42,192 bases of DNA from Clostridia bacterium (GCA_017937655.1 JAGBDE010000055.1:1-42192); one strand, 5' to 3'; shown: positions 1 to 8,498, numbered from the stretch's first letter. The notes: generated by a model not told the origin, from the letters alone. A program made the numbers and translations.

Positions 1-2
1 CC

Positions 3-434
3 GTCAGCCAGAATCCTTACGGTACCCAGCAGCAGCCCAACCCCTACGGAACCCAGCAAAGCACTTACGGCACCGGTAACCAGAACCCCTACGCACCCTC
101 TGGCGATACCGGCAGCTGGGCCGTTCCCTCGGCCGACAGCTCCGCCTGGAACGTGCCCGGCAGCCAGAACGCCTACGCGCCCTCTGCCGATAACGCCTTC
201 CCCACGGATAGCTTCGCGCCTCCTGCGGCCGACAACCCCTTCGCTCCCCCCGCCGACGCCCCCGCAGCCAATCCCTACGCACCCCCTGCGGATTACGCGG
301 CCCAGCGGAGCAACCCCTACGCCCGGCCCATCGAGCCCCAGAGCTACTCCGCTGACGGCGACCAGCCCCGCCGCCGTTCCACCCGCCGGGAGCGCTACCA
401 CTCCACCGACGGCAGCGACAGCACCGAAGGTTAA
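3..434 (+). CDS. C-terminal part of a Pro/Tyr/Ala-rich low-complexity protein (5' truncated)
   Basis: The frame is open from the first bases of the window to a TAA at 432-434, giving 143 visible residues; the start lies outside the window. The first ~40 residues are Gln/Tyr/Gly-rich with NPYGTQ-type units. The middle carries repeated NPYAPP, NPFAPP and NAYAPS units. The end is basic (RRRSTRRER) with a Ser/Thr/Asp tail. Such tails are usually disordered linkers or surface-exposed segments of envelope proteins, but no catalytic domain is visible and I do not assign a function. The N-terminus of the VanW protein at 3809-5503 has a similar Gln/Pro/Tyr-rich composition. A terminator and two palindromes follow the stop codon directly, so this is probably the last gene of its transcript. 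Confidence 0.7.
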   Translation, partial: VSQNPYGTQQQPNPYGTQQSTYGTGNQNPYAPSGDTGSWAVPSADSSAWNVPGSQNAYAPSADNAFPTDSFAPPAADNPFAPPADAPAANPYAPPADYAAQRSNPYARPIEPQSYSADGDQPRRRSTRRERYHSTDGSDSTEG

Positions 435-435
435 G

Positions 436-466
436 TTACTTTTCTTTTGAGTCAAAAGAAAAGTAA
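436..466 (+). repeat. 31-bp perfect palindrome (family copy a)
   Basis: Two 15-base arms (5' arm TTACTTTTCTTTTGA) are exact reverse complements around one central G. It begins two bases after the stop of the upstream + gene and is followed by the family's A-rich box CCAAAAGAAAACC. There is no U-tract after the 3' arm, so it is not a standard intrinsic terminator. Confidence 0.8.
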
Positions 467-482
467 CCAAAAGAAAACCTCT

Positions 483-511
483 GTACTTTCTTTTGGGTCA
501 AAAGAAAGTAC
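483..511 (+). repeat. 29-bp palindrome (family copy b)
   Basis: 13-base arms beginning GTACTTTCTTTTG flank a 3-base centre and are followed by CAAAGAAAACC, as in copy a. The arm sequence differs from copy a but the pairing is intact. Confidence 0.75.
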
Positions 512-573
512 CAAAGAAAACCACATTTTTGCTGGACGATGGATGGAGGGAAACTCCTGAAAAAGTCCGAAAA

Positions 574-611
574 GCCGGCTTCTGTATGAACAACAGAAGC
601 CGGCCATTTTT
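574..611 (+). terminator. Intrinsic terminator of the 3-434 gene
   Basis: A perfect 12-bp stem (GCCGGCTTCTGT paired with ACAGAAGCCGGC) with a 7-base loop is followed by CATTTTT. It sits 140 bases past the stop of the + gene, between that gene and the convergent pfkA. Confidence 0.75.
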
Positions 612-617
612 GTAACA

Positions 618-666
618 AAAAAGGAAAACCAGCTTCCGTACCCAACCTGGGTAGAAGCTGGTTTTT
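618..666 (-). terminator. Bidirectional terminator, mainly for pfkA
   Basis: AAAACCAGCTTC at 625-636 pairs with GAAGCTGGTTTT at 654-665. Read on the minus strand the stem ends in a T-rich tract; read on the plus strand it also ends in TTTTTC. The same GCTTC/GAAGC terminator design recurs at 9623, 22156 and 22238. Confidence 0.7.
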
Positions 667-671
667 CTTTG

Positions 672-702
672 GTTCTTTCTTTTTCACTGAAAAAGAAAGA
701 AC
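672..702 (-). repeat. 31-bp perfect palindrome (family copy c)
   Basis: 15-base arms (GTTCTTTCTTTTTCA and its complement) surround one base. The A-rich box lies on the minus-strand 3' side, so this copy is oriented like the pfkA transcript that ends beside it. Confidence 0.8.
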
Positions 703-717
703 GAAGGTTTTCTTTTG

Positions 718-748
718 CTTCTTTTCTTTTCACTGAAAAGAAAAGAAG
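718..748 (-). repeat. 31-bp perfect palindrome (family copy d)
   Basis: 15-base arms (CTTCTTTTCTTTTCA and its complement) surround one base, five bases beyond the pfkA stop codon. The A-rich box is on the minus-strand 3' side, matching pfkA orientation. Confidence 0.8.
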
Positions 749-753
749 AGAAT

Positions 754-1863
754 TTACAGGGTGTTGATCAGATCGTACAGCTCGCGCTTGAAGGGGCGCT
801 TCATGACCAGAGCCTCGTCGATGGGCATGTTGAAGACCTCGCCGTGGCGGACGCCGATGCACTGGTTGGTGATGCCCTTGTTGAGCAGCTGCACAGCCAG
901 GTGGCCGCACTGGAAGGCCAGAGCGCTGTCGTAAGCAGTAGGCTGAGCGCCGCGCTGGGTGTAACCGATGACGGTGGCGCGGGCTTCCACGCCGTCGCAC
1001 TTGTACTTCAGCAACTGGGCAAGGCGGTGGGCGTCCAGGTCTTCGCCATCAAAGACGGTTTTGCCATTTTCGCGGAGGAAATTTCGCCAGTCAAAGTCGG
1101 CCATCTTTTCGAAGCAGTTTTCGCAGATGATGAGGGTGGCGCGGGTGTTGCCCTTGGCAACCAGCTCGCTCAGGCGGGCGGCGTAGTCCTCGATGTTCCA
1201 GGGCATTTCGGGCACGATGACCATCTCAGCGCCGGTGGCGATGGCGGTACGCATGCCGATGTCGCCGCAATGGCGGCCCATGACCTGCACAACGGCAGGA
1301 CGGTCGTGGCTGCGGCTGGTGGCGCGGATGGAACGCACGGCTTCCACGCAGACGTTGACGGCGGTATCGTAGCCCAGGGTGGCTTCGGTGTAACCCAGGT
1401 CATTGTCGATGGTGCCGGGAATGCCAACGCAGTTGATGCCCTGGTTGCACAGGGCGCGGGCGCCGCGGAAGCTGCCGTCGCCGCCGATGATAACAAGGGC
1501 GTCGATGCCCAGCTTGCGCAGGTTTTCAGCGCCTTTGCGCTGGTATTCGGGGTTCACAAATTCAGTGCAGCGTGCGGTGCGCAGGAAGGTGCCGCGCTGG
1601 TCTGCGATGTCCAGAACGGTTTCCAGATCCAGCTCGGTAATATCGGGCTCCAGGGCCTTCCAATCCTCAGCGGTCAGGTCTTCCGGACCGTTGATCTTAC
1701 TCATATCAAATTTGCTTTCCTTAAGCAGGACGCCATTATATCCTCGCTTGATGCCCACCAGTTTGATTCCGTGGACGCTGGCGCAACGGGCAACGCTGAC
1801 AACCGCAGCGTTCATACCGGGTGCATCGCCGCCGCTGGTGAGAATACCGATGGTCTTGATCAT
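754..1863 (-). CDS. pfkA: ATP-dependent 6-phosphofructokinase
   Basis: This enzyme phosphorylates fructose 6-phosphate to fructose 1,6-bisphosphate in cytosolic glycolysis. The 369-residue product opens with the nucleotide-binding TSGGDAPGMN motif (9-18). It has GGDGS at 127-131, where glycine in place of the Asp seen in PPi-dependent enzymes points to ATP as donor, and the catalytic PGTIDND loop at 149-155. It is about 50 residues longer than the E. coli enzyme, mostly through an insertion around residues 45-90. The ATG at 1863 is preferred because homology begins at once (MIKTIGILTSGG) and a GGAG-type site lies upstream; an in-frame ATG at 1887 would add eight residues with a weaker site. 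It has its own promoter, overlapping the terminator of the preceding araC-type gene, and is followed by palindromes and a terminator, so it is probably monocistronic. Confidence 0.95.
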   Translation of the reverse strand: MIKTIGILTSGGDAPGMNAAVVSVARCASVHGIKLVGIKRGYNGVLLKESKFDMSKINGPEDLTAEDWKALEPDITELDLETVLDIADQRGTFLRTARCTEFVNPEYQRKGAENLRKLGIDALVIIGGDGSFRGARALCNQGINCVGIPGTIDNDLGYTEATLGYDTAVNVCVEAVRSIRATSRSHDRPAVVQVMGRHCGDIGMRTAIATGAEMVIVPEMPWNIEDYAARLSELVAKGNTRATLIICENCFEKMADFDWRNFLRENGKTVFDGEDLDAHRLAQLLKYKCDGVEARATVIGYTQRGAQPTAYDSALAFQCGHLAVQLLNKGITNQCIGVRHGEVFNMPIDEALVMKRPFKRELYDLINTL

Positions 1864-1934
1864 TTTTCTTCCGACTCCTATCTTCATCCTACTGTCCGGC
1901 TACAAGGGGGCTGCCGGAAAAATGCCCACTTGTT

Positions 1935-1962
1935 AGTATATCATAAGAAAAAAAATTCGCAA
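1935..1962 (-). promoter_or_regulatory. Promoter of pfkA
   Basis: On the minus strand, TTGCGA (1962-1957), a 16-base spacer and TATACT (1940-1935) lie about 70 bases upstream of the start codon. The -35 box sits within the 3' arm of the preceding gene's terminator. Confidence 0.55.
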
Positions 1963-1986
1963 GCCCTTTTCCGGAGGGCATGCGAA
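1948..1986 (-). terminator. Intrinsic terminator of the AraC-family gene
   Basis: On the minus strand, TTCGCATGCCCT pairs with AGGGCTTGCGAA (one T-T mismatch) around a short loop and is followed by eight Ts. It lies 44 bases past the stop codon and physically overlaps the pfkA promoter. Confidence 0.8.
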
Positions 1987-2030
1987 ATAAAAGGTTCTTT
2001 CATTGCATTTTTCGGTTTTTCAGTAATCGA

Positions 2031-2915
2031 TTATTCCTCGGGAATGCCGCTGCCCACGTGGCGCAGGTAGGCGGTGGGGCTCATGCCCACCACATGCTTG
2101 AACTGTTTGGAGAAGTGGTAGGGATCCGTCATGCCGATCTCCACACCCGCCTCCCGCACGCTCATGCCGCTGCGCAGCAGGGTCTTGGCCCGCTCCATTT
2201 TCTGGAACTGCAGGTAGCCCAGCGGGGGGATGCCCAGTTCCACGGTGAAGCGCTTGCGGAAGGCCTCCACCGGCATGCGGCTGATGGCGGCCATCTCGGC
2301 CAGGGAGAAGGACTCCTTGAACTGGCACTGGCGCATGGCGTCCACCACCCGGGCGATCTCGTGGCTGAGAACCGCATTGGTGGCTACGCTGTGGCCCTTA
2401 TGGGCGGCGATGATGCCCCAGAGCAGCTGGGCCAGCTGGAAGCTGGCGTCGGAGGTTTCGTTGTGGCGCACCAGTACCTGCACAATCTGGCGAATGAGCA
2501 GCACCTGGCTGGGAAGCATGCCCTGCTTGGCGGGAACCAGGTTCAGGGCGTTAATCTGTCTGAGCAAGGTGGAGGTGAGAGGGCCGTCGAGGCTGAACCA
2601 AAGCAAACGGCAGTCCTTGGCATCTTCCAGCTTGCAATTATCCGTATCGGCGGGGATGACGACGCTTTCGCCCTTGGAAAGGGTCCAGCTGTGTTCGCCG
2701 GTCACAAAGCGGAGCTCGCCCTCATCCACCACAATGAAGGAGGGACAGCTGACGGGATCGATGCTGTATTCCGAATGGGAAAGCATGGCGCTGCCGGCGT
2801 GTTTGATCCACACGCCGCTTTTTTCTACCAGCATGGCAGGATAATGGACACCTTGAACAAAAACGTCGGGTTCCTTCACATCGGCCTGTGCAGGCACAAA
2901 ACGCAATCCGTTCAC
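2031..2915 (-). CDS. AraC-family transcriptional regulator
   Basis: This 294-residue regulator has a cupin-like N-terminal sensing half (about 1-170) and a C-terminal AraC/XylS double helix-turn-helix DNA-binding domain (about 195-290). The second HTH keeps the family signature around GMTDPYHFSKQFKHVVGMSP. The start is a GTG at 2915, because AAGGAGG lies 6-8 bases upstream of it; the in-frame ATG at 2948 lies before that site, inside the promoter region. The effector is unknown; the N-terminal half resembles sugar-responsive members. The promoter region carries a 14-bp direct repeat that could be an autoregulatory site. It ends in a strong terminator just before pfkA, so a role in sugar metabolism is possible but is inferred from position only. 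Confidence 0.9.
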   Translation of the reverse strand: MNGLRFVPAQADVKEPDVFVQGVHYPAMLVEKSGVWIKHAGSAMLSHSEYSIDPVSCPSFIVVDEGELRFVTGEHSWTLSKGESVVIPADTDNCKLEDAKDCRLLWFSLDGPLTSTLLRQINALNLVPAKQGMLPSQVLLIRQIVQVLVRHNETSDASFQLAQLLWGIIAAHKGHSVATNAVLSHEIARVVDAMRQCQFKESFSLAEMAAISRMPVEAFRKRFTVELGIPPLGYLQFQKMERAKTLLRSGMSVREAGVEIGMTDPYHFSKQFKHVVGMSPTAYLRHVGSGIPEE

Positions 2916-2938
2916 GTCACCCCTCCTTTTTGGCGCAT

Positions 2939-2983
2939 ATTTTACCATAAATTACATTTTACCATAAATATTGCCTTTGTCAA
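2939..2983 (-). promoter_or_regulatory. Promoter of the AraC-family gene with a tandem 14-bp repeat
   Basis: On the minus strand, TTGACA (2983-2978), a 16-base spacer and TAAAAT (2961-2956) preceded by TGG form a near-consensus promoter. The 14-mer ATTTTACCATAAAT (plus strand) occurs at 2939-2952 and 2956-2969, a 17-bp period that covers the -10 box and start region. This is a candidate operator. Confidence 0.65.
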
Positions 2984-3010
2984 TTGTTTGTACAACTTTT
3001 TTTTATGAAA

Positions 3011-3040
3011 GGGAAAACCCCGGCGGATATCCCGTCAGGG
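3011..3040 (-). terminator. Possible terminator of the ttcA-like gene
   Basis: On the minus strand, CCCTGACGG and CCGCCGGGG form an imperfect stem with loop GATAT, followed by TTTTCCCTTT. The stem overlaps the stop codon. The pairing is moderate, so confidence is limited. Confidence 0.4.
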
Positions 3041-3790
3041 CTTGGATTTGTTAGGTTCGTCGTCCCGGCCGGCTTCCTCCGGGTACCACAGGTGATACTG
3101 CTCATGATTCCGCAGCGCGCCCAGCATGCTTTCCTCAATGGTGGGATAGCGCTTGGACAGCTCCTCAATGAGCTCCTTCATTTCCTGCCGCTTGGTGTAG
3201 CCGTTGGCGGGGCAGGGGTTGTGGAGGATGGGCATCTCCAGCTTGCGCTGCATGTGGATCACATGCCTCTCCGGCACATACACCATGGGCCGGATCACGG
3301 AAATATCCATGCGGCTCATGTAGGTGCGGGGGTGGAAGGTGTGCAGCCGCCCTTCGAAAAGCAGGCTCATCAGCAGGGTTTCCAGCACATCCTCCCGGTT
3401 GTGACCCAAGGCCAGCTTGTTGCAGCCCAGCTGCTTGGCCCGCTCGCAGAGCATGGCGCGGCGCATCTTGGCGCACAGGGCGCAGGGGTGCTTCTCCTTG
3501 CGGATCTCAAAGAGGATCTCGTACAGGTCGGTGTGCTCAATGTGGATGGGCACGTTCAGCTTCTCCGCGTACGCACGGATCTCTGAGGTATCCGGCTCTT
3601 CCTTGCCGGTGGTGAGCATGATGGCCTGCAAGGTGAAATCGTCATGGCGGACGTAGCGGTACAGGCTCAGGGCATGCATCAGCAGCATGCTGTCCTTGCC
3701 GCCGCTGACGCCCACCGCCACCCGGTCGCCGGGTTCAAAGAGATGGTATTCTTCATCGCAGCGGCGGATGCTTCCAAGGGTGGTTTTCAC
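3035..3790 (-). CDS. ttcA: TtcA-like PP-loop tRNA thiolation protein
   Basis: PP-loop ATPase of the TtcA/TtuA group, which activates a tRNA base by adenylation and inserts sulfur through an Fe-S cluster (2-thiocytidine 32 for TtcA). The 251-residue product has the PP-loop SGGKDS at 29-34, the CxxC pair C103/C106 (PCALCAK), the GHNREDVLET motif at about 129-138 and a third cysteine at C193 (NPCPANG). These three are the expected Fe-S ligands. The start is a GTG at 3790, 18 bases after the VanW stop, with an AGAGGAAG site. It is shorter than E. coli TtcA (about 310 residues). The fold and Fe-S type are clear, but the exact tRNA substrate is inferred. It is the last gene of the ftsH-PHP-VanW run. 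Confidence 0.8.
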   Translation of the reverse strand: MKTTLGSIRRCDEEYHLFEPGDRVAVGVSGGKDSMLLMHALSLYRYVRHDDFTLQAIMLTTGKEEPDTSEIRAYAEKLNVPIHIEHTDLYEILFEIRKEKHPCALCAKMRRAMLCERAKQLGCNKLALGHNREDVLETLLMSLLFEGRLHTFHPRTYMSRMDISVIRPMVYVPERHVIHMQRKLEMPILHNPCPANGYTKRQEMKELIEELSKRYPTIEESMLGALRNHEQYHLWYPEEAGRDDEPNKSKP

Positions 3791-3808
3791 GAAACGGTTC
3801 TTCCTCTC

Positions 3809-5503
3809 TTAGCGGGGGTTGATGCCCACCCAGTAGCGGTCGGGCCGCTCGGGGTAGGTGTCCTGATGCAGATGGGTGCGTTCCACTTCCTCGCCGTTTA
3901 CCATGGTGAGCAGGTAGGTGTCCACCACGTAGCCGTCACGGCCCTTGGAGTAGCGCTTGGTCTCGTCCACATAGAAAACGTGGGTGCTGGTCTCGTCCGG
4001 GGTGAGGACGGGATCCACCGGCTTGGGCAAAGTCTCCACAATCTGGCTTTCCAGCATGTAGCTGGTATCGCCCAGGGAGGGGCCGTAAATGCGCACCTCG
4101 CAGAGCAGGCTGCGGCTGTTGGTGGAGGAGGGCACCACGTGGGCGGCGATGTAGATATCCCCGCCGGTGTTGTTGGTAAAGGTGAAGTCAATCTCCCGGC
4201 CCCGGGTATCGCTGACGGTGGCGTCCATGCCCATCTGGGTGTAGCTGACGGGGTTGGAGTGGGCTTCCCGGTGGTTGATCTTCAGGCCTGCCTGAATGGC
4301 GGCCAGGTACACGGTGGTGCTGGCCTGGCAAACGCCGCCGCCCCAGCCCAGGACTTCCTGGCCGTAAGCGTACTCAATGGCCTGAAAGAAGCCGTTTTTC
4401 TCGTTGCGGCGGCCCACGATCTTGTTAAAGGAGAACTTCTTGCCGTCGGCCAGGATCAGGCCGTTGATCTTGCTGAAAGCCACCTCCACGTTGGCGGTGC
4501 GCTCCGGGGTGGAGTCGCTGGAGATGGGGGTGACGGCACGATACCGCAGCTCCACCTTTTTCTGCAGATCCGCCACGGTGATCTCCGGGGGGATGGGGGT
4601 CAGCTCCAGCATGATCTCGCCGCTGGTGAAGGTGTTGACCATGCTGTAGATCTCTTCCTTCACGGCGGTGGTATCCAGATACTGGCCGTAAACTTCTTGC
4701 TGGTAGGTGAAGGGCTCGTACATATCGTCCGGATTGAAGGACAGCATGACGGCGTTCTTGGGCGCGCGGTAGGCCGCGGTCTGAAGCGTGGTCAGGATGG
4801 TGTCAATGGGGGCGACGTCCGCGCTCTGCTGGGCGCTGGAAAAGGTGTAGGTGTTGGTCTTGGCCGCTTCCAGTTCCTCCTGGAGCTGGAACTTGTCCTT
4901 GGGGTTGTTTTTGTCCACGCTGTGGCCGATGGCCCAGGCCGCGGTCAGGGCCGCGGAGGGATCAAAGTTGATGCCCAGCATATCGGCGGTAATGTCCTTG
5001 TATTCGCCGGCCTGGTTTTTCAGGCGGATGTACCAGCCGTTTTTCTTGGTGTTGGCTTGGTTCCAGACGGCCTGACTGCCTTCCTCCCAGGTCATGCCCT
5101 CCAGGCAGATGCCGTCCACATAAACATTGGGCAAAAACACGTTCAGATAAGGCTTGACTTCGTTTTCAATCTTGCTGTTGTAGCCCTTGATGCCCAAAAA
5201 CGCCACAATGCCGATGACCAGCAGCACCTTGACCAGCTGCCACTGCCAGGCGGGCTTTTTCTTTCCGCCGGAGGATTTCCCGCCGCCGTTGCCGCCGCTT
5301 GCGCGCTGGGGCTGGGGCTGAGGCTGGGCCGGGGGCTGCTGAGGGCCGGGAGCGTACCAGTTTGGCTGGGGCTGCTGATAGGCCTGATAAGGCTGGTAGG
5401 GCTGCTGCGCCGGCTGGGCCTGCTGGGGCTGCCCGTAGGACTGCGGGTTGCTTCTTCTGCGGCGACCCTGGTTTTGCGGAGGTGTGTACCCCTGGTTATA
5501 CAT
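3809..5503 (-). CDS. VanW-family membrane-anchored protein
   Basis: This 564-residue product has a ~90-residue Gln/Pro/Tyr-rich cytoplasmic tail, a Lys-rich stretch, and one membrane segment (VLLVIGIVAFLGI, about 105-120). An extracellular part follows, containing a peptidoglycan-binding-like region and the VanW core (GWGGGVCQASTTVYLAAIQAGL region, about 385-410). VanW proteins accompany some vancomycin-resistance clusters but are common in Firmicutes outside them. Their biochemical role is not established, and nothing here suggests glycopeptide resistance. ATG 5503 is chosen over an upstream in-frame start at 5554 because GGGAG lies seven bases before it. It lies 47 bases after the PHP gene in the same direction. 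Confidence 0.85.
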   Translation of the reverse strand: MYNQGYTPPQNQGRRRRSNPQSYGQPQQAQPAQQPYQPYQAYQQPQPNWYAPGPQQPPAQPQPQPQRASGGNGGGKSSGGKKKPAWQWQLVKVLLVIGIVAFLGIKGYNSKIENEVKPYLNVFLPNVYVDGICLEGMTWEEGSQAVWNQANTKKNGWYIRLKNQAGEYKDITADMLGINFDPSAALTAAWAIGHSVDKNNPKDKFQLQEELEAAKTNTYTFSSAQQSADVAPIDTILTTLQTAAYRAPKNAVMLSFNPDDMYEPFTYQQEVYGQYLDTTAVKEEIYSMVNTFTSGEIMLELTPIPPEITVADLQKKVELRYRAVTPISSDSTPERTANVEVAFSKINGLILADGKKFSFNKIVGRRNEKNGFFQAIEYAYGQEVLGWGGGVCQASTTVYLAAIQAGLKINHREAHSNPVSYTQMGMDATVSDTRGREIDFTFTNNTGGDIYIAAHVVPSSTNSRSLLCEVRIYGPSLGDTSYMLESQIVETLPKPVDPVLTPDETSTHVFYVDETKRYSKGRDGYVVDTYLLTMVNGEEVERTHLHQDTYPERPDRYWVGINPR

Positions 5504-5550
5504 GACGTAGCTCCCACCATTCTCAAGTAATGCGTAAAGGATAGATGGTA

Positions 5551-6420
5551 TCAAGGTTTGGCGCAGGCTTCCTGCAATGCTTGCAGATCCTCCTGCCAGG
5601 TTTTCCAGCCGGAGGGCATCCGGCCCATGGACACGCTGGTGTTGGGGTCGCCGTGGAAATCGCTGCCGCCGGTGACCAGCAGGCCCTTGTGCCGGGCCCA
5701 GCGATCCAGCTGCATGGCCTGCCGTCCGTCAGCGGAGGGATGCCATGCTTCCACCCCGGCAAGACCGGCCTGTGCCAGCTCTTCCATCAGAGCGATGCGT
5801 GTCTCGTCGGGCAGGCGCAGCCGCATGGGATGGGCCAGCACCGGCAGGGCTCCGGCCTCCCGCAAAAGGCGGATGCCGTCCGCGGCGGAGAGCCGTTCCA
5901 TGGAAACGTATCCCGGTTTTCCCGGGCCCAGGTAACGGTCAAAGGCCTGCTGCATGGTGTTCACCATTCCCAGGGCGATCAGTTCCCGGGCCATGTGGGC
6001 CCGGCCTGTGCCGGGGGTCAGCAGCCGCCGGAGGGCCTCCTCCGGGAAGACGGCGCCCAGGTCGGTCATCCGCTGGATCATGGTTTCCATCCGCTTTTGG
6101 CGGCGGTTCCGGGCGGCGTCCATCTCCGCCAGGAGCCGGGCATTGCGGCTGTCCACGCCGTAACCCAGGATGTGGGTGTTGGAATCGGCCCCGCAGCTCA
6201 GTTCCACCGCAGGAATAAAGTCCAGCTGCTGGCCGTCCTCCCCGGCGGATGCCGCGTCCGCCATGGCATCAATGCCGCTGACGGTATCATGATCGCACAG
6301 GGCGACGGCACGAAGGCAGAGCTTCCGCGCCATCCGGGCCAGCGCTTCCGGGGTGTGCAGGCCGTCGGAAAAACGGCTGTGCATATGCAGATCCACCGGA
6401 TAACTGACCAGACGGCTCAT
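5551..6420 (-). CDS. PHP-domain phosphoesterase (RNase AM/YciV-like)
   Basis: This 289-residue metal-dependent phosphoesterase has the PHP domain signature: D10-LHMHS-FSDG at 10-20, LCDHDTVSG at about 41-49, a conserved HPMR near 205 and GGSDFHGD near 252. These supply the His/Asp ligands of a multinuclear metal site. This size and layout match the YciV/Rnm group, which degrades short RNAs or 3',5'-bisphosphate nucleotides. Substrate assignment is by family only. GGAGG lies six bases before the ATG, and the gene starts 18 bases after ftsH, so co-transcription is likely. Confidence 0.85.
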   Translation of the reverse strand: MSRLVSYPVDLHMHSRFSDGLHTPEALARMARKLCLRAVALCDHDTVSGIDAMADAASAGEDGQQLDFIPAVELSCGADSNTHILGYGVDSRNARLLAEMDAARNRRQKRMETMIQRMTDLGAVFPEEALRRLLTPGTGRAHMARELIALGMVNTMQQAFDRYLGPGKPGYVSMERLSAADGIRLLREAGALPVLAHPMRLRLPDETRIALMEELAQAGLAGVEAWHPSADGRQAMQLDRWARHKGLLVTGGSDFHGDPNTSVSMGRMPSGWKTWQEDLQALQEACAKP

Positions 6421-6438
6421 GCTCTGCCTCCATGATGA

Positions 6439-8490
6439 TTACTTCTTTTCGTCAGGTTCCACAAAGGCCTCGCCGTCGTCCTCCTCGCGCTGGAGCCGTT
6501 CATACTCGGCTTCCATCTGGGCAAGGGTTCGGTCGATGACCACCCGGGCGCTTTCCTGCTCGCTGGAAGGCTCCACGGAGGGATCGGGCTGGAGCTGCTC
6601 CGCCTCGGTCATGGGAGGCAGTTCCTCGCCGTTCATGACGGCCTCAAACTCGGCCCGGTTGAGGGTATCGCGCTCCAGAAGGGCTTCCGCCACGGCGGTC
6701 AGCTTGTCCTGGTGATCCCGGAGCAGCTGGCAGGCCCGCTGGTAGCAGCGCTCCATCAGGTTCTTCACCGCCCGGTCGATGGCGGCGGCGCTTTCCTCGC
6801 TGTATTCACGGCTCTGGCCAAACTCCATGCCCACAAACACTTCCTGGTCGCTGCCCAGGTACATGGTGCCGATTTCCTCGCTCATGCCAAACTGGGTGAT
6901 CATCCGGCGGCACAGGTCGGTGGCGCGCTTCAGGTCGCTGGAGGAACCGGTGTAGATATCGTCCAGGGAGACCTCCTCGGCGGCGTGTCCGCCCAGGGCC
7001 ATGGTGATGATGCCCAGCAGCGCGGTGCGGCTGAGGTTATCGTTTTCCTCGTTGGGCAGGCTCAGGGTGTAGCCGCCGGCCTGGCCCCGGGGCACGATGG
7101 TGACCAGATGCACGTCGTCGCACTCGGGCAGCAGGTTGGCGATCACCGCGTGACCGGCCTCGTGGTAAGCGGTCACCTTGCGGTCCTTGGGGGTGACCTT
7201 GTGGCTCTTCTTTTCCGGGCCCATCTGCACCCGGGCGATGGCGTCCACCAGCTCCTGCTGGCCGATTTCCTTCTTGTGACGGCGGACGGACAGGATGGCG
7301 GCCTCGTTCATCACGTTGGCCAGGTCGGCGCCGGAGGAGAAGGGCATGCGCTTGGCCACGTTCTCGTAGTCCACGTCCTTGGCCACCCGCTTGTTCTTGC
7401 TGTGCACCTTCAGGATTTCCACACGGCCTTCCAGGTCAGGATAGTTGACGGTGACCTGACGGTCAAAACGGCCGGGGCGCAGCAGCGCGGGGTCCAAGAT
7501 GTCACGTCGGTTGGTGGCAGCCATGACGATGACGTTTTCGTTGATATCAAAGCCGTCCATTTCCACCAGCAGCTGGTTCAGGGTCTGCTCGCGCTCGTCG
7601 TGACCGCCGCCCAGGCCAGCGCCGCGATGGCGGCCCACAGCGTCGATCTCGTCAATAAACACGATGGAAGGAGCGGCCTTTTTGGCCTGGTCAAACAGGT
7701 CGCGGACACGGCTGGCGCCCACGCCCACGAACATTTCCACAAAGTCGGAACCGGAAATGGAGAAGAAAGGTGCGCTGGCTTCGCCGGCCACAGCCTTGGC
7801 CAGCAACGTCTTACCGGTACCGGGAGGGCCCACCAGCAGCACGCCCTTGGGGATTTTGGCGCCCATATCGGTGTAGGCCTTGGGGTTCTTGAGGAACTCC
7901 ACCATTTCCTGCAGCTCTTCCTTTTCTTCCTTGGCGCCCGCCACATCCTTGAAGGTGATGGGGTTCTTGGAAGGATCGCTGACCTGAGCACGGCTCTTGC
8001 CAAAGTTCATGACCTTGCTGTTGCCGCCGCCCTGGCGGAAAATCAGGAAATAGAACAGCACGCCGGTCATGGCCAGCATCAGGAAGAAGGGCAGCAGCTC
8101 CACGTACCAAGGCGTCACCAGGGGCGCGCGGTATTCCACGGTGAAGGGCAGATCGCTGACGCTGATTTCGTCCAGGCTCTTGCCGGTTTCCGTGGCGGTC
8201 ATCTGCCGCACGGTCTCGATGAAATCGGAACCGATAGTGGTTTCAAAATCGTAGTTCTTTTCCGGGAAATCCGCGTCGGCGGTCTTGCCGTTGCGGTACT
8301 GGCCCACCAGATTGGTGCCGCGGATCGCCACGGCCTTCACGTTATCCTCCCGGATGGAGGTGAGCAGGGCGGGGTACTCAATGCGGCGGCTGACTGCCCC
8401 TGCAAGGCCGCCGTTGAGCAGCACTGCGATCAGCAGGAAAACTCCCAGCAGGACCACATATCCCCAAAGTCCACGAGACTGTTTTTTCAA
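6439..8490 (-). CDS. ftsH: ATP-dependent zinc metalloprotease FtsH
   Basis: FtsH is a membrane-anchored AAA+ protease that degrades misassembled membrane proteins and some regulators. Two membrane segments (about 7-32 and 145-170) flank an external domain. The AAA module follows, with Walker A GPPGTGKT (Lys near 227), Walker B IVFIDEID and the second region of homology. The M41 protease zinc motif is HEAGH with its first His at 443. The acidic C-terminus is typical. Start choice: AAGGAGG at 8505-8499 is eight bases before a TTG at 8490 but only two before the ATG at 8496, so TTG 8490 (683 residues) is preferred; a further in-frame TTG at 8541 lies upstream of the site. It is the first gene of the cluster with PHP, VanW and TtcA-like genes. 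Confidence 0.95.
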   Translation of the reverse strand: MKKQSRGLWGYVVLLGVFLLIAVLLNGGLAGAVSRRIEYPALLTSIREDNVKAVAIRGTNLVGQYRNGKTADADFPEKNYDFETTIGSDFIETVRQMTATETGKSLDEISVSDLPFTVEYRAPLVTPWYVELLPFFLMLAMTGVLFYFLIFRQGGGNSKVMNFGKSRAQVSDPSKNPITFKDVAGAKEEKEELQEMVEFLKNPKAYTDMGAKIPKGVLLVGPPGTGKTLLAKAVAGEASAPFFSISGSDFVEMFVGVGASRVRDLFDQAKKAAPSIVFIDEIDAVGRHRGAGLGGGHDEREQTLNQLLVEMDGFDINENVIVMAATNRRDILDPALLRPGRFDRQVTVNYPDLEGRVEILKVHSKNKRVAKDVDYENVAKRMPFSSGADLANVMNEAAILSVRRHKKEIGQQELVDAIARVQMGPEKKSHKVTPKDRKVTAYHEAGHAVIANLLPECDDVHLVTIVPRGQAGGYTLSLPNEENDNLSRTALLGIITMALGGHAAEEVSLDDIYTGSSSDLKRATDLCRRMITQFGMSEEIGTMYLGSDQEVFVGMEFGQSREYSEESAAAIDRAVKNLMERCYQRACQLLRDHQDKLTAVAEALLERDTLNRAEFEAVMNGEELPPMTEAEQLQPDPSVEPSSEQESARVVIDRTLAQMEAEYERLQREEDDGEAFVEPDEKK

Positions 8491-8498
8491 ATCCATAT

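Noticed and set aside
436..748. CRISPR array or phage attachment sites
   Set aside because: The palindromes vary in sequence, have no regular spacers and no cas genes or integrase nearby.
3809..5503. Vancomycin resistance cluster
   Set aside because: Only VanW is present; no VanA/B ligase, VanH, VanX or VanRS is found, and VanW proteins are common outside resistance loci.
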